The notes under the pieces are model-generated. The model did no database searches, had not been told where the DNA came from, and saw only the letters and a program-made list of their open reading frames with translations. A program made the translations under genes and the position numbers. 64,000 bases of DNA from Achatina immaculata (taxonomy: Eukaryota; Mollusca; Gastropoda; Stylommatophora; Achatinidae). Of this stretch, positions 1 to 11,376 are shown in pieces. Where the stretch lies: positions 53,521,262 through 53,585,261 of the forward strand of contig CM019692.1 of the NCBI GenBank assembly GCA_009760885.1, written 5' to 3'. Position 1 is the first letter of the stretch, and the number at the start of each line of letters is the position of its first letter.

Positions 1-719
1 AAACTAAGCTAGCAAACCAATTTATTCAACAATATGAAGTAGTACATGTATAACTCACCTGCTGAATGATTTTCTCAGCATTTTAATGTGATGGGTGGGT
101 TTAGTGTAAGGTCACACGTTTCTCAGTATCAGGTCCGAAAGTGCTGAGAAGAAAGGTATTACTGCACCCGACTGGTACTTCGTTTCCCCTCAAACTAGGC
201 TGCCCCATTTTCTTTCACTGTCCCCCTACTGATCTTCTTTTCTGTTACCTTCCCCCCCCCCTTTTGGTCCTTTCAAACGCCCCCAGGGGGGGGGGGGGGG
301 CGCTATCGTCCACTTTGGAAAACACTACTCTAGTCCATTTCAATATTACGTGCATATTATTTGGAATGCACTTTTTGAATCAGGCAAACTTTGTGAAAGA
401 AAGAGATACGAGGGATGATAGGCTAACGGTGACAAACAGGGTTCTGTGATCATTCTGTTTCATTTGCTGCATAAAGCAGAAAGAACAAGACAAGACGTAG
501 TTCAACCAGAATAAAGGAACAATAAAGACAAATAATGATTGTTATCCTGTCTTATTTTTAACCCTCACTGCTCTTTTCGGAGATATCGTAACATCTGAGA
601 CTCTTCCTAATTAACTCACAGTAGAGTATATATACTACGTATAGCATGAGAGACTTTTAGTAAGATTATATTGGCCCGAGAAGAAGACAATAAGAAAGAA
701 AGTGGTCGATAAGACGTTG
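1..719. other. Intergenic DNA with a decayed hAT-like MITE candidate
   Basis: No gene is seen. At about 170-335 a left end resembling CCCCTCAAACTAGGCTGCC and a right end resembling CACTTTGGAAAACACTA flank C-rich and G-rich runs (248-300). This is the usual look of a short hAT-type MITE with ends reading NTTCTCAAACT / AGTTTGGGAANCAC. The open frame at 141-449 runs through the homopolymers and is not a gene. Confidence 0.35.
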
Positions 720-1160
720 TACATGATGTTTGCGGTATCAGAGTGTGTTACGAAAAATAAAGGTTGTCTGAGAAGGTAGCATGCAATATATTTGTTGTCT
801 GAGAAAACGTTACGAAAGGTTCCGGTGATCTGAGGAAATGTTACGAAAGATACAAATGTTCTGATGAAACGTTATAAAAGATGCAAGTGATAAGAGAAAA
901 GATATAAGTGATCTGGGGAAATGTTACAAAAGATACAATTGGCCTGGGGAAATGTTAGGAAAGATATAAATGCTTTGGGGAAATGTTAGGAAAGATATAA
1001 ATGCTTTGGGGAAATGTTAGGAAAGATACAAATGTTCTAATGAACCATTATAAACGACACAAGTGATCTATGAAAGATATAAGCAATCTGAAGAAATGTT
1101 GCAAAAGATGCAAGTAATTTGAAGAAATGCTATGAAAGATACAAGATATCTTAAAGTAGA
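720..1160. repeat. Degenerate ~30-bp minisatellite, left part
   Basis: Repeats built on GATCTGAGGAAATG and TTACGAAAGATACAAG with many substitutions and length variants. The same motif family resumes at 2015-2235, so the array appears split by about 850 bp of other DNA. Confidence 0.75.
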
Positions 1161-2014
1161 ATCTTACTGTACCTAGTACATTGAAGACACAAACTAACTA
1201 ACTGTAGTTGATGCAGCACCACAAGTAACAAATACTTGGCAGCAAAACGTTACATTGTTATGCACTTTGTAACAGCATTCACCCAGGCAAGGGAAACCAC
1301 AACAAAAGGGAGATAACATGAATGACTGAAAAAGTCACAGGGGTTCCGCAGTCTAATCGATCAAACAACAGCACTAACAGTAAAACGTTGATGTACACAA
1401 CAGGCAAAGTGAGCAGTTACCAAAATCTTTCAACAATATTTAATAATGAAAACAATGAAAATTGAATCCTGATGAATAAAGGAAGATGAATATCAATGAA
1501 CTACTTGAGATATCAACAATACAATAATACACGAAGCATTCTGGCGAATTGGACTTCGCCATAGGAATGTACAAATACACCCCCCCCCAAAAAAAAAAAA
1601 AAAAACTTGACACATTAATCTCACATCGAGAATTCATCTAAACCTTATAAACTCTACGCAACACATCTAGCAATCTCTCATCTGTGTCATAAAAAGGACA
1701 AGCAGACATGTAATCCAACATCCTAACTAGACTACACGAAAACTACAACTGTGTCCTAAAAAGGACAAGCAGACAACTATTCTTACATTCTAACAATGCT
1801 ACAAATCCTAAGCTGACACAAACCCTAGACGAACGACTAACACGTCTACTTTCCACCAGATCTCATCAACTTCTCAATGAGATCTGTGAAAAAAACTCTA
1901 AGCTGAACAAAGACTACCTAATTATCATGAATCAACTACGGAGATGTCCAGACAAGGGCATTCACTCTGTCATAAGAGTGACAACTTTCAAAACATTTTT
2001 ATGTCGCATATACT
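1161..2014. other. Unassigned DNA between two halves of a degenerate array
   Basis: No coding potential is recognised. It contains a C-run next to an A-run (1580-1606) and two copies, about 60 bp apart, of a segment with AAAAAGGACAAGCAGACA (1690-1790). It may be an old insertion that split the flanking array, but I found no terminal repeats. Confidence 0.4.
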
Positions 2015-2236
2015 GGAACAATCTGAGAAAATGTTACAATAGATACAAGTGATCTGAGGAAAGATACAAGTGGTCTGAAGAAAAATACAAGTGATCAAGA
2101 TACAAGTGGTCTGAAGAAAAATACAAGTGATCTGAGAAAATATACAAGTGATCTGGGGAAATATACAAGTGATCTGAGGAAATATACAAGTGATCTGAGG
2201 AAATATACAAGTGATCTGAGGAAATATTAAGAAAGA
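2015..2236. repeat. ~21-bp minisatellite, right part of the split array
   Basis: Tandem copies of GATCTGAGGAAATATACAAG with variants (GGGG, GAAG). It shares the motif of the 720-1160 array but with a shorter unit. Confidence 0.85.
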
Positions 2237-2244
2237 TACAAATG

Positions 2245-2380
2245 AAAGTTGAGATTATCGTTGATAATCTGCAAATGGATGCATCAGCAGGTTACAACCG
2301 AGAGGCCTACATGAGAGCTGTTAGGGAGGCAAAGTTCCGTAAGGGACATGTAAATGACTGACTGACTGAAGCATACAACG
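2245..2380 (+). mobile_element. LINE family E, 3' end fragment
   Basis: This matches the last ~130 bp of the longer LINE E copies at 31.5 and 56.8 kb. It encodes a C-terminus like DDLQMDASAAG followed by REAKFRKGH, then a short tail of ACTG units. About 12 bases are missing in the middle relative to the other copies. It is a 5'-truncated, dead retroposon. Confidence 0.7.
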
Positions 2381-2518
2381 CTGTTCTAAATCACCTTGTT
2401 ATATAAAGCTTGGAGCCTCTGTGTAAGAAACGATATGCTAATATATTTTGTGAGTCCTTGCGAACTGTGAGGCCCCAAACTGTACCTTGCTTAGCTTACA
2501 CCCAAATCTGACACTGGA

Positions 2519-2960
2519 TCATCATCATCATCAAGTGCCGTGCCCATTGGGGTTTGCTAATATGCTTCTCTAGAGTACCCGATCCTTCATGCAGACCATT
2601 AGCTCAGTTGGTGATCTCTCACACCATCTCCTCAGACCATCCAGTGTCATTTCTCTCGGTCTTCCTCTGGCTCTTATTCTCTCTATTTTTCCTTTTGTCA
2701 TAATATTTTCAATGCCCTCTCTTCTCATTGCGTGTCCTACGAAAGTACATCGTCTCTCTCTTATGTTTTTTTTTTTGACAAGATTATTTTGTCTCTCTAA
2801 CTTTTCTCATACATTCTCCATTAGTTATTTTTGCTGTCCAAGTAATCCGGAACATCCTTCTAATACACCACATTTGACACTGGATGCGCCTCTTAAATGC
2901 TTGGTAATCATTTTTACTAGATTTAAAGTGAATGATTGATGGCTTCATAGATATTGGTAG
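2519..2960 (-). mobile_element. LINE family C, 3' end (reverse transcriptase C-terminal region)
   Basis: Read on the minus strand, the frames give RRMFRITWTAKITNGECM, then RCTFVGHAMRREGIENI, GRPREMTLDGL and a terminal NPNGHGT before a stop. The 3' tail is an ATG/GAT trinucleotide run (2519-2534 on the plus strand reads ATCATCATC). The GRPR block after a 'GHAMRR' segment is typical of the C-terminal end of RTE-like LINE polyproteins. A T-run frameshift at about 2768 and in-frame breaks show it is dead. A second copy lies at 10.93-11.3 kb. Confidence 0.75.
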
Positions 2961-3496
2961 CGTTTGGTGACACAGATGTAGCACCAATCGCCATCTTGAC
3001 CTCATCGTAGAAATCATTCTCGACATTTCGCTTATGATGGATTACATCCAGACGGAGGGATAGTTTTTACTCGCATCCTCTTTCAAATCCTTGTGGACAG
3101 TTGATGTTATGGAGTAGAAACGATAAAACGACATCGATTTATAAAAAAAAATGGATATATACAAAGTCGATCCTGGTTTGATGACTCGCCAACACTATCG
3201 TTCAGACCATCTAAATGTGAAAAAAGGGTTACCTGACACGTCATTGCTGAGGTAAACACAGAGAACGTTGCATTAAACGGTACATATGACAATAAGTACG
3301 TAATGGGAAAACAGAATATCACGTTAAGATCAGTTCATAGCAAGTGATCGCGTTACCGGGCAATTACCGGTAGATTACCGATTAAAAAAACTATATACAT
3401 ATAGAAAAACCAAAACTTTTGGAAGTCGTCGGTTACCACAGCCGGTTTATATTATCAAAATCTTAGTTTTAGGAAAAAAGAAAGAAAACCAGCAAA
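2961..3496. other. Unassigned DNA
   Basis: No gene or clear repeat family is seen. A few short TTACCGG repeats occur at 3352-3380. Confidence 0.4.
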
Positions 3497-3975
3497 ATCG
3501 GTTGGAGGATACTTTGACCAGCACATTAATGATGCCAGGGTTTTGCAATGCTGCGACAATATGGAAATCTAACAAACTAAGCATGAAGACGAAAATCAGG
3601 ATATTTAAGAGTAATGTTCTAAGTGTACTACTCTATGGAAGTGAATGCTGGAAAATCAACAAAACAACAGAAAACAAGTTGAATTCTTTCCACACTAAAT
3701 GTTTACGAAGAATTAGAAGAATATTTTGGCCACACACCGTAAGAAATAACATCTTGTTGCCAGAAATGCAGATGAAGCCACTGACAGCAATTATTGAGGA
3801 AAGACGCTGGCGATGGTTGGGACATGTGCTCCGAATGACTGATAAGTCACTACCAAAAATAGTACTAAGATGGACACCACAGGAGAACAGAAATTAAGGT
3901 AGACCAAAGGAGACATGAAGAAGAAGAACAGAGAGGATGTTGAACTATAGTGGGCTCACTTTGTCCAGAGCGAGA
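3497..3975 (+). mobile_element. LINE family A, 3' end fragment (reverse transcriptase thumb and C-terminus)
   Basis: The open stretch 3502-3897 encodes FKSNVLSVLLYGSECWKI, a run of Lys/Arg-rich residues, and RRWRWLGHVLRMTDKSLPK, then RWTPQENR before a stop. This is the conserved C-terminal part of LINE polyproteins after the polymerase core. Other family members continue with GRPKETWRRTTERML; here that block is interrupted by a stop at 3895 and the end is lost into GAGAGA-rich sequence. No endonuclease or YxDD core is present, so it is a 5'-truncated dead copy. Confidence 0.85.
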
Positions 3976-4293
3976 GAGAGGTTAATGATGCTCAGTTTGT
4001 ATGGAGGGGAATCAGCCAGTTTTGACTTTGCTTCAGCATGTGAACATTTTGTCAAGATTAAATCTCGCCGCGAAGAAGAAAAAATGTTCATAGAAACATT
4101 TACTTTTTGCAGATGTTTGTGAAGTGTGTTTAACTGAACAGTTTTGAAGAAAAGTATAAAGTACCGAATGTTGTACTGAGAAAACGTGTATTTCGGAATG
4201 TACTTCATGCAAGATGAAAGGCAGGTATAATTGTACTGCTTTCAAAAAATCCTAGCGCCATCATTGTTCATACGGGACATACAGGTCCTAAAC
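3976..4293. other. Unassigned DNA
   Basis: No gene is seen. The small frames on both strands (3937-4245) have no recognisable domain. Confidence 0.4.
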
Positions 4294-4412
4294 CATACAC
4301 GACAGGGAATAAAATGCCGGTAAACTGAAGGTCACATATGGCAGGGAATAAAATGCCGGTAAACTGAAGGTCACATATGGCAGGGAATAAAATGCCGGTA
4401 AACTGAAGGTCT
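4294..4412. repeat. 39-bp tandem repeat, ~3 copies
   Basis: Three near-identical copies contain CAGGGAATAAAATGCCGG followed by TAAACTGAAGGTC. Confidence 0.9.
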
Positions 4413-4682
4413 ACAACAAAGTTTCTCGGTGAAGCTTAGATGTGAGGTAACTCAGATCTTTCCCTCCAAGAAACACAGGCAGTGGTTGGTAGACCTTGTA
4501 CACTCTGTGAATCAATGCTCGGACAGATACTTTGGCAAGCTCTAAATAAAATGAAAAGCAGCACGTTCATAAGCCAATCCACATTTTTAAATTAAAAAGT
4601 AACTTCCAGTTTCTTTGTATCAAAGTTTTCATAAAAATTTATTCTGGTAGAGCATGGAAATTAATTCAGTAGCGAAAGAATG

Positions 4683-4795
4683 AGGATTTCCTTGAAGCAG
4701 CCGTCAGAGATGGTGAGGATTTCCTTGAAGTAGCCGTCAGGGACGGTGAGGATTTCCTTGAAGTAGCCAGAGGTTCTGTCAGGGACGGTGTTTAC
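4683..4795. repeat. 33-bp tandem repeat, ~3 copies
   Basis: Copies contain GATTTCCTTGAAGTAGCC and GTCAGGGACGGTGAG. The last copy carries a short insertion. Confidence 0.85.
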
Positions 4796-5636
4796 AAATA
4801 AATTAAACATCATCATGAGCGGATCCAGTGAGAAATATTATTTCTCTGAAAAATATCATTGATAACTATTACTGGATTATTATATTCACAATTTGCTGAT
4901 AAAACTAACATAACGAAGACTGTACTCAGAATCCATGCGACACTGAAAATTCTATCAAGGGGGTCTCTATAGCGAAAAGGCTGAGAAATGCTGGCCTACA
5001 AACTGAGAACAAACCAAAACTTACAGAACGAGTATTGGAAACTACAGTTAATCTGCGTCAACAAACAAGAGTAGATGGGTGCTCACACTTAAGAGAAGCG
5101 AGATCGAAGATCCCTGTTCTACAGACTTGTGGAAGATGAGAAAATATAGGAAAAGAAGGCAATGATTCAGCGGTCACCTGCTGTACTGAGACTACAGAGC
5201 CCAATGTTCTGAGACTGCATGATCGATGTCCAGGATCAAGTAGCCATCTTGGTCTCTCAACTGGAGCTGAGAAGACTTCTATGACCTGCTCCCGAGAGAG
5301 GTCAGAGGTGACGGCAGTCAGACCGAAGTGCGGGCACAACATTCGTGAAAATCTGCCCATTCTTGGAGGGCAGGAACGTAGACATAATGCCTGGCATAAT
5401 CTTGACCATTACCCCCAGCGTGGGACACGTTGTTATTACTCCAAGGCGATCTGTCCTCTTTATCAACAGAAGCGCGCGCTGGAGTGTTTGATGAGATTCC
5501 CCAGCGCTTATCAGAATATAAATTTGTATGTTCTGTCTGACTACACGATTATGCATTTTTATGTGACTCTGGGATCTACGTGATAACATTAAAAATGCAT
5601 ATGTTACTGACTGTGTATGATTGCATATTTGTCAAA
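4796..5636. other. Unassigned DNA with a hAT-like end
   Basis: At 4958-4997 the string AAGGGGGTCTCTATAGCG followed by AAAAGGCTGAGAAATGCTGG resembles the right end of a hAT-type MITE; the left end was not found. Overlapping ~100-residue frames on both strands at 5058-5589 match nothing I recognise and give no clear coding signal. Confidence 0.35.
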
Positions 5637-6300
5637 GAATGATTGTATATTTATGTCTGTGTATATGTGTATTTGTATAAGAGATTGATTGTATATTTGT
5701 ATAAGGGACTGGTTGTATATTTGTATAAGAGACTGATTGTGTATTCGTGTAAGAGACTGGTTGTATATTTGTATAAGAGACTGCCTGTATATTTGTGTAA
5801 GGGACTGGTTGTATATTTGTATAAGAGTCTGATTGTATATTTGTGTAAGGGACTGGATGTATATTTGTGTAAGGGACTGGTTGTATATTTGTATAAGAGA
5901 CTGATTGTATATTTGTGTAAGGGACTGGTTGTATATTTGTATAAGAGACTGATTGTATATTTGTATAAGGGACTGGTTGTATACTAGTATAAGAGACTGA
6001 TTGTATATTTGTGTAAAGGACTGGTTGTATATTTGTATAAGAGACTGATTGTATATTTGTATAAGGGACTGGTTGTATATTTGTATAAGAGACTGGTTGT
6101 ATATTTGTTTAAGGGACTGGTTGTATATTTGCATAAGGGACTGGTTGTATATTTGCATAAGAGACTGGTTGTATATTTGTGTAAAGGACTGGTTGTATAT
6201 TTGCATAAGGGGCTAGTTGTACATATGTGTAAGGGACTGGTTGTATATTTGTGTAAGGGACTGATTGCACATTTGTGCAAGTGACTGGTTGAATATTTGT
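5637..6300. repeat. 24-bp minisatellite, ~27 copies
   Basis: The unit is TTGTATATTTGTRTAAG plus RGACTGG/GACTGAT; variants with GAGACTGAT and GGGACTGG tend to alternate. Because 24 is a multiple of 3, the array is open on both strands, giving false 8-residue-repeat proteins (minus: QIYNQSLI; plus: VYLYKRLI). It should not be annotated as coding. Confidence 0.97.
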
Positions 6301-7554
6301 GTCTGAATGTGACTGGTATATCTGTATTACAATGTCATAAATACTTCATATGTAAGAGATAGTGTAGTTAAAGAACATGACTGCTGACTGCAAAATTGTG
6401 TGCCGGTGTGAGCAGAACCTTCTTATACCCTGTCTGTGACACTGAAAACTGTGACAATCACCCACTTTTTTGCTTGTCACATTCTCTCATTTTTCTGTCA
6501 TTTTCAGGCGTATGATAACGAAGAACTCTATCTATCAGATTCAAATATGTGACACTGCGGTGCAGTCTCTTCTTTCATATTTACATCGGTGGCATCTAAC
6601 TTTCTTTGGCATATTCAAATCTGTAACAATAACCAAGACTTTATACATCAGTTCACTCCACAGCAAAAACAGATTTTCTTCTGCTACACAAAGATCTGTG
6701 ACAAGTGAACTTTACTTGTCACATTCGAGTGAAAGTGACGAATATCAGAGATAAGCCTGTACCCACTATTTATTTGCTATGTAAAGACGAAAAACGAAAA
6801 AAAAATCTCCATGGGCTCTACAAACCATGAAAGGAAGAAGAAAAGCGGACGAAACAGACGAATGAAAAGTGATATATTACTTTCCGAGTTATCAAACATT
6901 ACAGACAATGATCACAATCGGCAGATAACTCCTGTGCAAAAGCAAAATTGACTTATTTCCCCTTGCAGTCTCGTCAGTTTCCTCTTAAGAATCTGATCAG
7001 GGCAAAATGCACACGAAGGAACATCTGAAACAATCTAGGTCTCTGAACCATCAGCAAAATAACTTATATCGAATTTGCATAAATCGAGGGAGGCCAGTAT
7101 TTACGTATATCGTCGTGTCGAAGTTCAATTTCCATAAAAGAACAAACTATTTTTAGATAATTTCTGCTGAAGCCAATTTCATGGCCGTTGATGGGCTGAA
7201 AGATTATCGGATTTTGAGAGCAGCTCATGGGAGCGAAAGAAGTCCAAAGTTCTGAAGCTTTGCCGGAATCTGAGATTAGAAGAAAATCCATTCATTCAAT
7301 CTGAGATTTCAATCTGAAAAGTTGCCCAGCCAAGTCAATGGAAGTCATTGATTCAAAGATCACCCTGTATGGCCGTGGCTAGAGGGACGGAAAGCTTGGC
7401 TAGAGGGACGGAATTGTTTGATTACTTCATTTCTTCTCTCTGAACTTCCGCCCTGACATGCCTATTGTCCACTTCCTGTGTACACACAAAGTTATTTGAC
7501 ATGACCTGGGTACAAGAGGACGCTGGAAGCCTAGCTCTGTGTGTATGTTTGTGT
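6301..7554. other. Unassigned DNA
   Basis: No gene is recognised. A small direct repeat GGCTAGAGGGACGGAA occurs twice at 7378-7412. The frames at 6470-6754 and 7064-7291 show no domain. Confidence 0.4.
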
Positions 7555-7612
7555 AGTTTGTGTGTGTGTGTGAGAGAGAGAAAGAGAGAGAGGGGGGGAG
7601 GGAGAGGTGGAG
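7555..7612. repeat. GT then GA microsatellite
   Basis: A GTGTGTGT run passes into GAGAGA and then a G-rich stretch. Confidence 0.9.
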
Positions 7613-7796
7613 TATGCTGGGGTCAGCCTTATTGTTATTACCAACAAACCCAAGTATACGCCAACATAAAACTCATACAAATACAACAATGCTAACACTG
7701 ACACATTTAACACACAAACAAACGTACACATAACATAAGGCTACATATCCAACAATGCAACATTAACTGTGCAAAACTCACGCAAGGCTTAACATT

Positions 7797-8880
7797 GTTA
7801 TCATCATCAAGTGCCATGTCTATTCATATCAGCGAACAGACTTCGTCAGAGACCTTTCTTTGTTCAGAACTTCCCTTTAGTTCATTCCCGTGCCCACTGT
7901 TATAATATCTCTCGACCTTCTTCTGCTGGCCTGTCAAGTTCGTGCAAGTATGTACATCTACATACAACAAATTCTAGCATAGTTTGCTTATGCACATCAA
8001 AGTTAAGCAGGCTCAAGGGAGGCGAATCGTGGATGAACTGTGTTAAAGATGTTATCCTTGAGGTGTGTCTTCCAGGGAATATAGAACCTGGCCTTGAACC
8101 GGCACAAGCAAACTTCAAAGTGGCTCTGTCTGCTCATATTACACTCATCAGAAGAACATGCAGAGAACATACTCCTGCTGCAGCAGACTCTGAGGTTAAA
8201 GCACTAAGTAAGCGAGAACATCAGAGATGGCGAAGTCGTTATTTATACAGATGGATCGATGGTTCAGGGCATTTGGTGTGTTTGGGGCTTTAAAGTCAAC
8301 TCAAATGACAAAACAATCAAAGAAGCCAGCAGTGCTTTTGCTACAACAACAATCAGGGGCCTAACAATGGAAACCATGGCTGTGGCAAACATTCTGACCC
8401 GGCTCCAATCATAAGACTACACGCAAGCAGGCATCTTCAGCGACTCGATGAACGTGCTAAAGAAGAAGAAAAAAAAATCAGGCTGCCTCCCCAAGGCAAA
8501 GTGGTTCGAATCCCTGCAGATGTCACAGATCATCGAATGACCTTCATTTTTTTGTACCAGGCCATACAGATGTCAGGGGAAATGAAAGAACAGATCATTT
8601 GGCAGGGCTCAGCTATCATGGAGGAAGGCCAGGCACTGGATCGAGCAGACATCATCATGGCTATAAGAGAAGCTGGTTGAAGAAAAGACTTCTCTGACAA
8701 GTGTGACCAGCGTCAAGAATGAGGGAGTAGGGAGTGAAACTTTACGTGGCCAAAAATGAACGACTCATCAAGAGCTCAAGGCGATGGTCAACCAATAAAG
8801 AACAGCTGTCATCAGTTACTGTCTGTGTCCGCCGTGCTTGGGTGATGGCCCTTCCTAATTAAATAAACTGTTAGAGAAAA
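7797..8880 (+). pseudogene. Non-LTR retrotransposon remnant with RNase H domain
   Basis: Across frameshifts the plus strand encodes an RNase H domain. IYTDGSMVQG at about 8236-8266 carries the first catalytic Asp; TMETMAV at about 8366-8386 carries the catalytic Glu; FSDSMNVLKK at about 8438-8468 carries the second Asp. GHTDVRGNERTDHLAGLS at about 8561-8614 is the closing His/Asp block. The stretch before it (7990-8230, for example EPGLEPAQANFKVALS) is open and probably the preceding part of the same polyprotein. At least two frame changes (near 8230 and 8530) and stop codons break it. RNase H in a LINE points to the I/Nimb/R1-like side of the non-LTR tree. The start is a truncation point: a short ATCATCATC run at 7799 resembles the LINE C tail in minus orientation. 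Confidence 0.75.
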
Positions 8881-8925
8881 ATATGTAGAAAATGTAAACA
8901 ATACATTCTAAAAGAGAAATTAATA

Positions 8926-8988
8926 ACAGAATCGAATCCAGGAGTCCAGTAGGACAAGCAACTGCTAAACCACAAAACGATACTTTGT
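8926..8988 (-). mobile_element. tRNA-derived SINE head candidate, minus strand
   Basis: On the minus strand GTGGTTTAGCAGTTG resembles a pol III A box and GGATTCGATTC is a good B box about 30 bp later, with tRNA-like spacing. It does not fold into a clean tRNA, so it is probably a tRNA-derived SINE relic. A related head lies in opposite orientation just to its right. Confidence 0.4.
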
Positions 8989-8991
8989 ATC

Positions 8992-9066
8992 TGAGTTGAT
9001 AATGCACTGTTCACTCCCGGCAAAGCGGTTGCTCTTCTAACTGGAGTCCGAGGTTCAGTTCGCAAT
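8992..9066 (+). mobile_element. tRNA-derived SINE head candidate, plus strand
   Basis: GGCAAAGCGGTTGCTC followed by AGTCCGAGGTTCAGTTCGC aligns with the minus-strand copy at 8926-8988 (AGCAGTTGCTTG / GGATTCGATTC). The B-box-like part is GGTTCAGTTC. Confidence 0.35.
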
Positions 9067-9204
9067 TGTTCTCTTAGTGTTTTTCTTTCCCTCAGTTTGT
9101 CTACAGTTTTTGGAGGCAGATCATACCTAATTTTATTATAGTTCTGTGAAGCGAGTTTTCGCTTAAAGCTAAAGATGTAATAGAGACTGTCCCGCGTAAT
9201 TTAA

Positions 9205-9372
9205 GTTACAAGTGGATGTCTGTATTACAGATTTTACGTTGCAAGTGGTGGTCAGTATTACAGATTTTAAGTTGCAAGTGGAGGTCTGTATTACAGATTT
9301 TAAGTTGCAAGTGGTGGTCGGTATTACAGATTTTAAGTTGCAAGTGGTGGTCGGTATTACAGATTTTAAGAT
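9205..9372. repeat. 33-bp tandem repeat, ~5 copies
   Basis: Copies contain GTTGCAAGTGGTGGTC and TATTACAGATTTTAA. The unit is divisible by 3, so both strands stay open. Confidence 0.92.
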
Positions 9373-9429
9373 ACTGACTTCTCTGAAGTATTTACTGAAC
9401 TCGGCACAAGTACTCATGATTAGAACTCC

Positions 9430-9968
9430 TCAACTCAGACTGTTTTCTCTTGTTTACAAGAAGGTTAATTGCTTTCCGGACAGACTTATTGCCTGATTTG
9501 TTCTTACCTAGGTTCCTAAGGTATTTCTTTCTCCTGGCTAGTTAAACAATGAAATCTGTTTCTAAGTAAGCTATAGCTATTGAATTCCTTATTTTTATGG
9601 GCCTGATCTCTTTCCCTCATGACTTGCAATAGCTCAGGCGTTACCCAGGGGGGTCTTCACTTGATGTTTAACTCTCACCTCTTTAATGGGAACATATCTG
9701 TCAAATGTATCCCGAAAGATCTTTATCCAATATTTTAGAGTCTCAGTGGGGTCATTTAGCTGATACACATACTCTAAGAGCGCTGCCTGCAACTCTTTCA
9801 GAAGTGATTCAAGGCTGAATTTGTTAAAACTTCTAAACTTGATGTTGGTGAGTTTCTTTTTGTGGGATTTAAATCCATTTCTTGTCCACGTGCAACAGAC
9901 TGGATAATGATCACTCAGGACGTCTGGGGTGACTTTACATTCTATAATGTTTTCTGGATAAGAAGAAG
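9430..9968 (-). pseudogene. LINE endonuclease end and linker to reverse transcriptase
   Basis: On the minus strand, starting near 9965, the translation gives DVLSDHYPVCCTW, the Ser-Asp-His end motif of an APE-type endonuclease. It continues with KKKLTNIKFRSFNKFSLE, LNDPTETLKYWIKIFRDTF and DRYVPIKEVRVKHQVK, then after one frameshift PWVTPELLQVMRERDQAHK and LARRKKYLRNLGKNKSGNK. This order (SDHxPV, 'IKFRSF' block, 'DRxxPxKxxRVK', 'PWxTxE') is that of CR1/L2/Jockey-type LINEs between endonuclease and reverse transcriptase. The upstream catalytic part and the whole polymerase are missing. It differs from LINEs A-E, which are preserved only as 3' ends. Confidence 0.8.
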
Positions 9969-10097
9969 AAGAAGAATATAAAAATATCCTGGCCTATGAG
10001 AATAAATGTTTCTGTTATTTCGTATGAGTAGTAAACATAGAACTTATGACACCATTCAGCGCAAATAAATTGGTCGTCGTTGTAAGATTCCGTTATC

Positions 10098-10372
10098 ACG
10101 GACAAGCTGGTGTGTTTTCAAGAAATGCTACACGACTTCGAGAAGTCTTGTTTTCAAGAAATACTACACGACTTCGGGAAGTCTTGTTTTCAAGAAATGC
10201 TACACGACTTCGAGAAGTCTTGTTTTCAAGAAATACTACACGACTTCGAGAAGTCTTGTTTTCAAGAAATGCTACACGACTTCGAGAAGTCTTGTTTTCA
10301 AGAAATACTACACGACTTCGAGAAGTCTTGTTTTCAAGAAATACTACACGACTTCGAGAAGTCTTCAGGGAC
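10098..10372. repeat. 36-bp minisatellite with built-in hairpin, ~7 copies
   Basis: Each unit contains TTTTCAAGAAATGCTACAC or its ATACTACAC variant, then GACTTCGAGAAGTC, an inverted repeat with a 2-base centre. Copies with GCTAC and ACTAC mostly alternate. All frames are open because the unit is 12 codons. Confidence 0.95.
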
Positions 10373-10931
10373 AAGACTTGAGGGAAATGTTAGAATTTGG
10401 ACAAGAATTTAGGAAGAGTTAGAAATAGGAGTTTTAGAAAGAATTTATGGAGTGTTAGAATTTGGATAAAATTTGATGGAGTGTTAAAACTGGGACAAAC
10501 TTAAGGGAGTGTTAGAATTGGAAATAGACATGAATGAGTGTTATACTTTGGAAAAAAAACTTGAAGGCGTATTAGAATTTGGACAAGACTTGTGTGAATG
10601 TTAGAACAGGTCTTGCGGGAGAGTTCCGACTGGGAGAAGACGTGGAAGAGAACTACAGATGAGACATGGCTGGAGATAGTGAGCTCGCTAGACTAACCTT
10701 GCTTCTCTGAATAAAAAGAAATCCAGAGTCATCTTTCTTGCACCCTACTTGCTCTTGTACAACACAAAACAGCAAAATTCTACGAAATATCTTCTGCTGC
10801 GCTGTAAAGTTTACTAACCAGCAGAATTTCACTGTCTATAGCAGACTTAGCCCTTCAGCTATAACATGTAACGCTGTGTGTTTCTTTAATCCCGCAAAAA
10901 ACAAACCATGCAATCCGTTCCTTAAATCACA
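10373..10931. other. Unassigned DNA with faint tandem structure
   Basis: From 10380 to 10620 loosely repeated GTGTTAGAATTTGGACAA-type segments (~45-50 bp) suggest a decayed minisatellite. No gene is seen. Confidence 0.45.
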
Positions 10932-11300
10932 GATCATCATCATCACCAGGTGCCGTGCCGACTGGCGTTGGCTATTATGCTTCTCCAGAGTACCCGATCC
11001 TTCATGCAGGCCATCAGTTCAGTTGGTGATCTCCTCTCACACCATCCCGTCAGACTGTCCAGTATCATTTCTCTTGGTCTTCCTCTTGATCTTCTTCCTT
11101 TATTTTTCCTGTTGTTATAATATTTTCAATGCCCCCTCTTCTCATTGCATGTCCTATGAAAGTACATTGTCTCTCTCTTATCTTTCTGACAAGGTTTTTT
11201 GTCTCTCCAGCTCTTCTCATACATTCTTCATTAGTTATTTTTACTGTCCAGGGGATTCGCAACATTCTTCTAATAAACCACATTTCTGCTGCTTCACAGA
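10932..11300 (-). mobile_element. LINE family C, 3' end fragment
   Basis: Minus-strand translation gives FIRRMLRIPWTVKITNEEC, ERQCTFIGHAMRRGGIENI and then a frame break. The nucleotide sequence ends in the same GGCACCTGGTG plus ATG-repeat tail as the copy at 2.5 kb. Homology between the two copies runs about 360 bp. It is a dead copy. Confidence 0.75.
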
Positions 11301-11376
11301 TAGGAAGCTAAAATCGGTCAGTAATTTGAACAATTAACCTTCCCATATCTGATGAACACTGAGAGAGAAGTTTAAT

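Noticed and set aside
5604..6206. 200-residue QIYNQSLI repeat protein
   Set aside because: 24-bp minisatellite; both strands open, no start context.
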